Below are positions 25,822 through 34,985 of a stretch of 64,000 nt of DNA, in pieces. The notes under the pieces were generated by a model. The model was not told where the DNA came from and searched no databases. It saw only the letters and a list, made by a program, of their open reading frames with translations. Each line of letters begins with the position of its first letter. The first letter of the stretch is position 1. This stretch comes from Lapidilactobacillus mulanensis (GTDB lineage: Bacteria; Bacillota; Bacilli; Lactobacillales; Lactobacillaceae). Location: assembly GCF_003946215.1 (NCBI RefSeq), contig NZ_RHOW01000004.1, forward strand, positions 22,487-86,486, read 5' to 3'. A program made the translations under genes and the position numbers.

Positions 25822-27114
25822 TTATTGGTTAAGAATTGAAGTATAAGAAGCTGCGTTGTCTGTTTTAACCATGTTAATGGCAAACGCATCATACTCACTA
25901 GGATTACCCAGCCGGTTCGTGATATTAGATTCTGTTTGTCCGTCCCCGCCAATATATTCAACCTTCAAATTAAGGAGGCCATCATAGGCTTTGAGCAGTG
26001 GTTGATATGTGGATCCTAAGAAGTTATCAGATGAGTTATAGATATCCAACCAAACTTTCTTTTCAGGAGATTTTGATTTGTCCAACTGATTTGAAACCGG
26101 TGCATAAACCTTAGTTGAATCTGTAAAGTCTTTGTAATTATCAGCTGTAACTGCAACATTCAACGCATAATATGAACGTTCTGATTTCTTATAAGTGTAA
26201 ACATCCTTGCTTAAAACGTTACCAGCATCGTCTTTTTTGCCAATACCAGTGTCCATATCAACACCATCTAGAGAATTACGGAGCACGCGGAGCGTCAAGT
26301 AAGCTTGAACATCGGCATGTTGGCTCACTGTCCCACCATATCCCTCAGCAATTGCAGCAACGGCATCACTGTTGGCATCATAACCAAAAGTTGGTACCTT
26401 GTTGTCTTTTGCCCAAGAATTAAACATTGACATTCCCATACCGTCGTTGTTAGAAGCAATAACGTCAATTTGTTTGCCAAAAGAAGAAGCCCAAGTTCCG
26501 ATTGCATTCCCGGCAGTCGCAGCATCCCAAGTTGCGCCCGAATTATTCTTCATTTCTTGTGAAGCCAGTTCTCGAATTTTATAAGTTTTTCCAGCTACTT
26601 TGATCGTGCCATCTTTGACGGCTTTTGCTTTGCCATCAGCGTTGGTACCAATTGGCTCACTATCAACGCCTTCACCTTTTTTAACGCCAGTTCCAAGCGC
26701 TGTCCGAACACCTCTCGTACGTGCGATCGAATCATTATGACCAACATCACCAATGGCTAAGACGTAACCAATCACGCCATCCCCATTCCGGTCAACCGTT
26801 GCAATATTCTTTTCGATGTACTCTTTGACCATTTGTCCCTGAACTTCAGCACCTTGTTGTGCATCAAAGCCCACATAATAAGTATTGTCATTATAGCTAA
26901 GCGCCGTTTTGTCCAATTCTCCCGTAGAACTGTTTGAAGGTTGGCGGTTATACCACACCAACGGTTTATCTTTGTTTGCTACAGTGCCAGAACTCGCTGT
27001 GCCATCTTTCTTGGAGCTGCCCGAACTATCATTACTTGATGATCCACATGCCGCTAGCGATGCGGTTAACCCTAATGCTAAGGCCAACGTTAAAATTGCA
27101 GTTTTCTTCTTCAT
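25822..27114 (-). CDS. mglB: Galactose/glucose-binding lipoprotein, circularly permuted MglB
   Basis: Extracellular receptor of the mglAC transporter, 430 residues, lipobox SLAAC (Cys23), then a Ser/Gly-rich spacer to about residue 48. Compared with E. coli MglB the order is rotated. The mature chain starts at KPLVWYNRQPS, which matches MglB VPVVFFNKEPS (normally ~110 residues in). It continues through YYVGFDAQQG, calcium loop DRNGDGVIGY, GHNDSIART, ATWDAATAG, IASNNDGMGMS and FGYDANSD. The true N-terminal lobe part (VWLDIYNSSDNFLG ... EYDAFAINMV) appears only at residues 352-430. Most sugar-contact residues are present in the new order. Treponema pallidum Tp0684 (MglB-2) is a described precedent for such a topology. 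Confidence 0.88.
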   Translation of the reverse strand: MKKKTAILTLALALGLTASLAACGSSSNDSSGSSKKDGTASSGTVANKDKPLVWYNRQPSNSSTGELDKTALSYNDNTYYVGFDAQQGAEVQGQMVKEYIEKNIATVDRNGDGVIGYVLAIGDVGHNDSIARTRGVRTALGTGVKKGEGVDSEPIGTNADGKAKAVKDGTIKVAGKTYKIRELASQEMKNNSGATWDAATAGNAIGTWASSFGKQIDVIASNNDGMGMSMFNSWAKDNKVPTFGYDANSDAVAAIAEGYGGTVSQHADVQAYLTLRVLRNSLDGVDMDTGIGKKDDAGNVLSKDVYTYKKSERSYYALNVAVTADNYKDFTDSTKVYAPVSNQLDKSKSPEKKVWLDIYNSSDNFLGSTYQPLLKAYDGLLNLKVEYIGGDGQTESNITNRLGNPSEYDAFAINMVKTDNAASYTSILNQ

Positions 27115-27264
27115 AAATATATTCTTCCTCTCTTTTACACATTTGTATGCGCTCTAACAACAATCTCAATATAACAAATAAAGGGCTTACATAATATAGA
27201 AAATTTTTTATGTGACATTGAAATATTATGCATTGGCAATACTAACTGTGACATCTTGGAAAAA

Positions 27265-27864
27265 ATCTACCTTCGGCCTAAAGTGCTGGGGCAGGCAGGT
27301 CTGTGGCTGTGGGACCGCCTGCCCCAGCACTTTCAACCTAAACGTATTTGAGTTAGTGTAGGAATTGAATAGATGGGTTCCTGAAAGTTTGATTATCAAG
27401 GTAGCCTTTGCTTTGAATAACCAAAGAAGAAAAGTGATGAATTTCAAATCTGCGCAAATTAAGACACGACAAAACACTAAAAAAGGTGCAGATTAGGCTA
27501 AAAAAGCGGATATCATCGTGTTTTTGGCGAAAGATTGCGCCTATTTTTAAATTTGTCGTTGGTCTAGATTACCAATTCTCGTTTTGCGCGTTAAAATTTA
27601 GAAAAATAAACTAAATACGCAACGTTAAACATATCGAGCTCTTACGAATAGACTAGGCGAAATTTGTGGTGGGAACTGGGACTGCAGTGGCATTTCTGTT
27701 AACGAACGGGTTTTGTGAGTTTACAGAAAGGGGAAATGTGAGATCTTCCCGATTTTGGAAGAGCTCACATTTCAGGCGGAAGAATTTTCCGTACTTTGGA
27801 AAATCCTGCAGCCGTCCCCACAGCAGTCTCCCAGTTCCCACCACAAATTTAGCCGGAACCACAC
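27265..27864 (+). repeat. Mosaic palindromic element, copy 4 (deleted C-linker-F-A)
   Basis: Occupies most of the space between mglB and the GH1 gene. Left end ATCTACCTTCGG; module C is reduced to 64 bp (27275-27338), keeping both inverted ends around TCTGTGGCTGTGGGACC; linker 27339-27440 with GGGTTCCTGAAAG; segment F about 27440-27659, with GCGAAAGATTGCGCC and GAATAGACTAGGCG as in copy 2; module A 27660-27850 with 22-bp inverted ends; right end GCCGGAACCACA. The minus-strand sequence 27115-27240 holds the mglB promoter area, in which I see only a weak TATATT. Confidence 0.9.
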
Positions 27865-27891
27865 AAAAAAAAGAACTCATTTTTCGAGCCC
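27865..27891 (-). terminator. Terminator of GH1 gene
   Basis: On the minus strand GGGCTC and GAGTTC (27886-27891 / 27873-27878) pair across a 7-base loop and are followed by eight U (27865-27872). The right end of mosaic element copy 4 lies directly against the T-run. Confidence 0.7.
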
Positions 27892-27911
27892 TTCATCTGA
27901 CAAACTTTTAA

Positions 27912-29408
<1,497 letters not shown>

Positions 29409-30575
29409 TTACTCAGTTTCATCGGTCGTGATCAAGTTACGCCCACGTCCTTTAGATAAATACAGCATTCGGTCGGCACGTTCGAATAATTGATCTGAAG
29501 TTCGATCGGCGACCCGCAACTTGGCGATGCCAATCGAAGCGGTAAAGGTAATCGGCTGACCGTTGTAATTGACGGTGAGCGCGGCAATTTGTCGATGCAA
29601 GTCTTGGGCAATAACTTGGGCGTCCGCCACCGTTTTATGTGGGAGGAGAATACTGAATTCCTCGCCACCGGTGCGATAACATTCGGCATCAGGAATTTGA
29701 TCGGTAATTTCGCGCAACGTTGCGCCGACCCTGGTCAAAACATCGTTACCCGCCAAATGGCCGTAAGTATCGTTGATTCCCTTAAATCGATCGATGTCCA
29801 TTTCGATCATACTTAAATCGTTTTGATCGATCTGAGCACGGGCGAAAACGTTTGCGTACTCCTTATGAAACATATTATAATTCTTCAACTTTGTCAATGT
29901 ATCGATCGTTGCTTGACGAGTCACGCTGATCAATTGCTGATTATCGCGGAACAAAATCGTTAATCCGAAGAATAAAATCGTCTCCATCAACAGAAAGCTC
30001 CAAATATTGAACCACATTTCAGAAGTCGTCACTTTACCGATCCCGACCACATTAACATAATGTAGCGTGATCCAGACCATTGTGATCAATCCTTGAACCG
30101 CCGGAATGACCCACCCCGCCGGCGAATCGCGCTTTCGAATCAGATAAGCCACCAATGTGATCAACAATAACATCAAGAGCATGAACAGCGAATGATATAG
30201 GGTCTCGATCGAAAAATGATAAAAAAACAAGTGAGCTAAAACATCGACCGACATAATTTCGAAACTCGAACGGAAGCCCAGAAAAACCACGATAAAAATC
30301 AGTAACAGCATTCGAAAATTAATAAATGCCGCATAACTACGCGATAATGCCGATTTATATTCAAACAAACTAGCCAATACCGAAAAATAAACCACACTAA
30401 TGATTTTTAAACGGCCAACAGAAAAATCGACTTTGTCCATATTTTGTTGATGTGCGGCTGAGTATTGTAAAACTAAACGTACTAATAGCTGGAAGAACAG
30501 AATTATTCCCAGTGAAAAGAAAATCCCGGTAAACAGCGGCTTGACGAGCCAGAGTTTCTCCGTCAAATTAATCAT
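29409..30575 (-). CDS. Membrane diguanylate cyclase (GGDEF)
   Basis: Makes cyclic di-GMP from two GTP. The N-terminal ~220 residues hold about seven hydrophobic segments, resembling membrane sensor modules. The GGDEF domain starts near residue 225 (TLTKLKNYNMF) and carries the intact signature TGGEEFSIL. The RxxD inhibitory site normally five residues upstream is not evident. The first ATG abuts AAGGG with no spacing, so a TTG three codons later may be the true start. An EAL protein encoded 1.8 kb away is a likely partner. Confidence 0.92.
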   Translation of the reverse strand: MINLTEKLWLVKPLFTGIFFSLGIILFFQLLVRLVLQYSAAHQQNMDKVDFSVGRLKIISVVYFSVLASLFEYKSALSRSYAAFINFRMLLLIFIVVFLGFRSSFEIMSVDVLAHLFFYHFSIETLYHSLFMLLMLLLITLVAYLIRKRDSPAGWVIPAVQGLITMVWITLHYVNVVGIGKVTTSEMWFNIWSFLLMETILFFGLTILFRDNQQLISVTRQATIDTLTKLKNYNMFHKEYANVFARAQIDQNDLSMIEMDIDRFKGINDTYGHLAGNDVLTRVGATLREITDQIPDAECYRTGGEEFSILLPHKTVADAQVIAQDLHRQIAALTVNYNGQPITFTASIGIAKLRVADRTSDQLFERADRMLYLSKGRGRNLITTDETE

Positions 30576-30666
30576 CCCTTGCAGAAAATATTACTGACAA
30601 CTGTTGATGGCCAAATTGACGCTGGTCAAGAAATTATCACGATCGAATTTATTTTTTTGAATAGTT

Positions 30667-32049
30667 CTAACCTTTTGCAGCTACCTTTTCTTGTTCGATC
30701 GCCATCTGTGCAACTAAATTCAAATAATTAAATGGTTGATCGTAGTTCGGTTGAAAAAGCATATCAACGTAGGCTAAATCATCGATGGTATTTTTATTCT
30801 GGATACAAACCGAAATTGTATTCGCAGACTGGGCAACTTCATGCTTGCTATATAATTGCGCGCCCAAAATTTGCCGGTTATCGCGATTGTACACTAAAAT
30901 AATCGTCAGCATGGCCGTCGTCGGCATGTAATCGGGACGATAATTATCATGATAGGTCACAGATGCGGCATTGAATCCGGCGGCTTGTGCGTGATGCAAA
31001 GTCAGCCCGGTGGAAGCCAGCGTATGATTGAACAGTGACATGGCAGAAGTGCCTTGAGTGCCCATATATTTCTGAGTATGGCCAAAGAGATTGATCGCCG
31101 CCAGTTTGCCTTGACGTACGGCGTTAGTGGCTAGCGGAATATAAGCCGTTTTGCCAGTTGGATTATAATGAACCGCACTGGCATCTCCGGCTGCATAAAT
31201 AGCTGGGTCAGAAGTTTGCATATAATCGTCAATCAACAAAGCGCCGCGTCGGTCCATTTCTACTTGGCCACGCAGTAATTCAGTGTTGGCCACGAAACCT
31301 GTACTCACGATCGCTAAATCTGCGGCGTGTTCACCTTTATTGGTCTCTACGATCACTTCATCCGTGCCCTTGAACCCATGAGCGTGTTCGCGATCGTAAA
31401 CGTGCACCCCGTGATTGACCAAACTTGTTTCGATCACTTTTGCCAACTCGGCATCTACGTAATTATTCAGCAATTGATCTGGTCCCTGAATTAAACTAAC
31501 TTCATGATCGGTGTTGGCGTAACTCTCCGCCAATTCGACTCCCACGTAACCCCCACCGACGATTGCGATTCGTCTGTGATTTTTCGCGGTGTCGTAAATG
31601 GCTTGTGCTTGGGCGTAATCTTTACATAATAAAACTCGAGAATGATCAACGCCCATAATTGGCGGTACTTTAACGTAAGAACCGGTTGCCATGATCAGCT
31701 TGTCGTACGAATCGGTAAAAACTTCGTTCGTGTCTAAATTCTCGCAGGTTAATTCCTTCTGCTTGGCGTCGATTTTTAAAACGTCGTGCTTCATCCGCAC
31801 GGTGGCTCCCAGTTGCCGTAATGCCTCTGGATTCGAATAGAACATGTCCTCCAAGCGTTTAACTTGCCCGCCTAAATAAAGTGAAATCCCGCAAGATAAA
31901 AAAGAGATATTATCATGACGCTCGTAAATCGTCACGTCTGTCTCAGGATGATCTTCCAGAATCTGCGTCGCCGCAACTGTTCCTGCATGTGTGCAGCCAA
32001 CAATAATAACTTTCCTATCAATTCCCCGTTCCTCAAATATTGATTTCAC
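30667..32049 (-). CDS. nox: FAD-dependent NADH oxidase (Nox / CoA-disulfide reductase family)
   Basis: Flavoprotein of about 450-460 residues that oxidises NADH with O2. VIIVGCTHAGTVAATQIL is the FAD site, ISFLSCGISLYLG holds the redox Cys of water-forming Nox and NADH peroxidase enzymes, and AIVGGGYVGVELAESYA is the NADH site. The C-terminal dimerisation domain is complete. The annotated GTG has no ribosome site. GAGGAACGGGGA stands 8 bases before an in-frame ATT (codon 10), which would give the N-terminus usual for Nox. Water-forming activity is likely but not proven by sequence. Confidence 0.88.
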   Translation of the reverse strand: MKSIFEERGIDRKVIIVGCTHAGTVAATQILEDHPETDVTIYERHDNISFLSCGISLYLGGQVKRLEDMFYSNPEALRQLGATVRMKHDVLKIDAKQKELTCENLDTNEVFTDSYDKLIMATGSYVKVPPIMGVDHSRVLLCKDYAQAQAIYDTAKNHRRIAIVGGGYVGVELAESYANTDHEVSLIQGPDQLLNNYVDAELAKVIETSLVNHGVHVYDREHAHGFKGTDEVIVETNKGEHAADLAIVSTGFVANTELLRGQVEMDRRGALLIDDYMQTSDPAIYAAGDASAVHYNPTGKTAYIPLATNAVRQGKLAAINLFGHTQKYMGTQGTSAMSLFNHTLASTGLTLHHAQAAGFNAASVTYHDNYRPDYMPTTAMLTIILVYNRDNRQILGAQLYSKHEVAQSANTISVCIQNKNTIDDLAYVDMLFQPNYDQPFNYLNLVAQMAIEQEKVAAKG

Positions 32050-32335
32050 AGATAAAATTGTGCGTCAATTCAACTAAAAAAATGATTCCGATCGATCCCA
32101 CAATTATTCGTATACAATTGCACTTACCTTCAATTATAGTACAAAGCGCGCCAACACGGTAAATTATTTTAAAATTGCGATTCTTAAACTTAAAAAAGCA
32201 TCGATTTAGCTCTGCGTGTTACTGAAAAGATGGTCATGAAAAATAAATTATTTTCTGATCAGGTAAATTCTGATTTCCATTCTGTCCAAAAATGGCTTAG
32301 AATGGAGTTGATAACTGAGAAATGGAGGCCTCTCT

Positions 32336-33040
32336 GTGAGCACAGTAGACGAAAAGCGCTATCGCTACTTTATCCAACCACAATTAGATAAGATCAATAA
32401 TACATTGATCGGATATGAATTATTAATGAAGTACCACACGCCGGATGGATGGCGCCCTCCTCATTCATTCGCGGAAATTCCACCGAAAATTATTGCCGAC
32501 ACTTTAGTCGAGACGGTCAAACAACTCGAATTAAAAATCGGTTCTGTGTCGGTCAATATTAACCGAACACAACTCATGGATCCGCAAATCGACGATGCGA
32601 TCATTCAATCTCAATCGATTTTGCGGCCATTGAAATTAATTGTCGAGTTGACCGAAGAACCCGATGATGAAAACTTTAAGACCGAGCAGATCATCGAAAT
32701 GGTTCAGCGTTTCACCGATCGCGGCATGGAGCTCAGCCTCGATGATGTGGGGATGGACCAGAATAATCTTGACCACGTGAAACCCCTGTTGCCCTACGCA
32801 ACTGAAATGAAATTTGCGCTACAAGACTTGTCAGCTTCTTTTCAAGATAAAGAAACGCAAAAGCAAGTCAAATTCTGGCAGAATGTTGCCTGTCAATATA
32901 ATCTCCGCTTCATCCTCGAAGGGATCGAAGACGCTGAAGATGACGCCACCGCGGATCAGTTGGACATTGATTTACGGCAAGGCTATTTCTATGGCAAGCC
33001 CCATCTGCTCAAAATTAACGCGGATGATCCAGATCAATAA
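32336..33040 (+). CDS. EAL-domain cyclic di-GMP phosphodiesterase
   Basis: Stand-alone EAL domain of 234 residues. GYELLMKY is the EAL site with the metal-binding Glu; NINRTQL, VELTEE, LSLDDVGM, EMKFAL, LEGIEDAED and QGYFYGKP supply the other metal and substrate residues. The usual Leu-Arg of ExLxR is replaced by Met-Lys. The set looks adequate for hydrolysing c-di-GMP, although the ELLMK change could weaken it. The GTG start has GGAGG 7 bases before it. It is likely the counterpart of the GGDEF protein encoded nearby. Confidence 0.9.
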   Translation: MSTVDEKRYRYFIQPQLDKINNTLIGYELLMKYHTPDGWRPPHSFAEIPPKIIADTLVETVKQLELKIGSVSVNINRTQLMDPQIDDAIIQSQSILRPLKLIVELTEEPDDENFKTEQIIEMVQRFTDRGMELSLDDVGMDQNNLDHVKPLLPYATEMKFALQDLSASFQDKETQKQVKFWQNVACQYNLRFILEGIEDAEDDATADQLDIDLRQGYFYGKPHLLKINADDPDQ

Positions 33041-33053
33041 ATAATCAGATAAC

Positions 33054-33090
33054 AAAAGCCACTGTGATTATTCAAATCACAGTGGCTTTT
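33054..33090. terminator. Bidirectional terminator
   Basis: A 15-bp stem AAAAGCCACTGTGAT / ATCACAGTGGCTTTT (33054-33068 / 33076-33090) between the convergent EAL and Nudix genes. Confidence 0.95.
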
Positions 33091-33110
33091 TAGATGGCCA
33101 TAAAAATCGA

Positions 33111-33626
33111 TCACTCAGTCAGGGTCTCGCCAGAACTGCAATGCCAACTGAAAATATCTTTCGCAAATAAATAGGGAATGAATTGTCCCTGTGCAAGCAA
33201 CGCCTTTAATTCCTGCTCGTCTACCCACTGAACGTCCGCAACTTCGGACGCTTGCAGCTGTAAATCGGTTACGGCAACGTCGAGATCGACAAAATAAATT
33301 TCATCCCAACCTTCAGAAAAGGCCACTGTCATCCGGCTAGGTGTGTTGTCAAAATCGATCTGGATGCCGGTCTCTTCCCGCAACTCGCGACTGGCGCCGG
33401 CTGCGACGGTTTCACCACTGATCACCGAACCACTGGCGGTAAGATCCCAATAACTGGGCCAACCGATTTTGTCTGCGCGTCGTTGTTGAATCAAAACTTG
33501 TCCTTGAGCGTTGAAGATGCAAACCATCACCACAAATCGATATGTCCCAGGCGCCATTTTGGTTCCACGCTCATGTTTTTCCGGCAACATTTGCTTCTGT
33601 GCATCGTACAAATCATGTAATTCCAC
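33111..33626 (-). CDS. Nudix hydrolase
   Basis: Hydrolyses a nucleoside-diphosphate-linked substrate; 171 residues. The Nudix box is complete: GSVISGETVAAGASRELREE then TG. MAPGTYRFVVMVCIFNAQGQ before it resembles the YfcD/Idi-like subgroup. A GTG start is chosen because GGAG lies 8 bases before it; another GTG three codons upstream overlaps that ribosome site. The substrate cannot be told from sequence. Confidence 0.9.
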   Translation of the reverse strand: MELHDLYDAQKQMLPEKHERGTKMAPGTYRFVVMVCIFNAQGQVLIQQRRADKIGWPSYWDLTASGSVISGETVAAGASRELREETGIQIDFDNTPSRMTVAFSEGWDEIYFVDLDVAVTDLQLQASEVADVQWVDEQELKALLAQGQFIPYLFAKDIFSWHCSSGETLTE

Positions 33627-33764
33627 TGTGACCACTCCTTTTTGTCTGAAAATTTCGTGAACTTAAATTTTACCACGCGCCGATTGAATTGATGTCCTTT
33701 TTCTTGACCTACTCTTTAGAATTGTTAACAATAAAGTTATCAGACAAATCGAGGAGGCACTGGT

Positions 33765-34190
33765 ATGAGTTTGCCCACGGAAGATCGCCAAACCGAATAC
33801 AAACATGCTTCGAAGAATCGGTTACCCGAATCCATTTGGGAAACGATCAGTGCCTTCGCCAACACGATCGGTGGGCGCGTCATTCTTGGCGTCTACGAAA
33901 ACGTCCACGAGCACACTTTTCAAGCGGTCGGTCTATCCGATCCGGAAAAATTAAAGACAACTTTCTTGTGTGATCAACAAAATCCCGCCATCATTTCTGC
34001 AGAAGTAGTCCAACCCAACGACATCAAAATTATCCAAGTTGACCATCATCGCTTGCTAGAAATAACGGTTCGCGAAATTGCCGCAGACCAGCCTGCCATC
34101 TTTCTAAAAAATGATCGCGCCGAAACTTATTTGCGCATTAACGACACAGATCGGCGTATTAGTGACATTGGTCCAGCAATCATGCATTAA
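33765..34190 (+). CDS. Stand-alone AlbA_2 (Schlafen-type) domain protein
   Basis: A 141-residue protein made only of an AlbA_2 domain: TEYKHASKNRLPESIWETIS, then AFANTIGGRVILGVYEN, the conserved motif of this putative nucleic-acid-binding/ATPase fold. Most family members carry C-terminal helicase-like or winged-helix regions of 200 or more residues. None is present here, although the frame ends normally before a terminator. GAGGAGG precedes the ATG. The role is unknown. Confidence 0.85.
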   Translation: MSLPTEDRQTEYKHASKNRLPESIWETISAFANTIGGRVILGVYENVHEHTFQAVGLSDPEKLKTTFLCDQQNPAIISAEVVQPNDIKIIQVDHHRLLEITVREIAADQPAIFLKNDRAETYLRINDTDRRISDIGPAIMH

Positions 34191-34222
34191 AAACCGCCTC
34201 GAAAAATCGAGACGGTTTTTTT
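34191..34222. terminator. Bidirectional terminator
   Basis: AAACCGCCTCGA / TCGAGACGGTTT (34191-34202 / 34207-34218), one mismatch, with T- and A-runs on both sides, between the convergent AlbA_2 and phosphatase genes. Confidence 0.9.
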
Positions 34223-34802
34223 AAATCTGCGGACGGATCACTTCTTCTAAGTGAAATTGTTGCGCCGTAAATTGATATTTGAAAATCATGCCATTGGTAA
34301 AGCCTTTCGCTAATTCTTCCGTCGGATCTTGTAACATCCGCAAAAAGTTGAAGCACGCTCCCGCATGGGAAACCGCCAAGACCACATGACGATCCTCTAA
34401 GGACATGATTCCCGTCAATGTTTTCAGCATCCGCTCGCCCACCGCGTTGGAAGATTCACCCCCATAAGGAACGAAGAAGCTTTGATATTCCTTGGGTGAT
34501 TTTGGATTCAAGCGTTCACTCTCACCTTCGAAAGTGCCGAAACCCATTTCTCTGAGATCTTTCAAACGTTGATAAGGCAAGCGCGCGTCGATCGCTAATT
34601 CAAGTGTGTCGCTGGCACGTTCGGCAGTTGAACTATAAGCGTGATCCAACTCGATCGACTGGAAAAACTCATGGGCAGCCAAGCCTTGCTGAATGCCACG
34701 ATCCGTTAGTGGTGAGTCACACCAACCCTGAATTTTATTTTCAACGTTGAATAAAGTCTCACCGTGCCGCATTAAATACAATGTTTTCGTCTCGTTCATC
34801 AT
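34221..34802 (-). CDS. Histidine phosphatase family protein (phosphoglycerate-mutase-like)
   Basis: A 193-residue member of the RHG phosphatase family. LYLMRHGETLFNVENKIQGW holds the phospho-accepting His, AYSSTAERASDT the second Arg and VLAVSHAGAC the second catalytic His. The length fits a broad-specificity phosphatase rather than glycolytic mutase (about 230 residues or more). GGAGG lies 5 bases before the chosen ATG and 8 before the next one; either may start. Substrate not deducible. Confidence 0.9.
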   Translation of the reverse strand: MMNETKTLYLMRHGETLFNVENKIQGWCDSPLTDRGIQQGLAAHEFFQSIELDHAYSSTAERASDTLELAIDARLPYQRLKDLREMGFGTFEGESERLNPKSPKEYQSFFVPYGGESSNAVGERMLKTLTGIMSLEDRHVVLAVSHAGACFNFLRMLQDPTEELAKGFTNGMIFKYQFTAQQFHLEEVIRPQI

Positions 34803-34816
34803 AAACGCCTCCAAAT

Positions 34817-34860
34817 AAAAAAATCGTCACCCACAGCATACTACAATATGCGTGGTGACG
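34817..34860 (-). terminator. Terminator of the exporter operon
   Basis: On the minus strand arms 34847-34860 (TATGCGTGGTGACG on plus) and 34825-34840 pair with a small bulge, followed by a U-run (A-run 34817-34823). It lies 125 bp beyond the permease stop and just before the phosphatase start. Confidence 0.85.
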
Positions 34861-34985
34861 ACAATGGTGCCTTGTGTAGCTTGTTAGAACGGTAGATAAA
34901 AGCTTAATATTAACGTCTCATTCGTTTGGATGGCGTTAGTTCTGCGTGCTGATAGACCCGTGATTCGCGTACTTGAAGCGCCACT

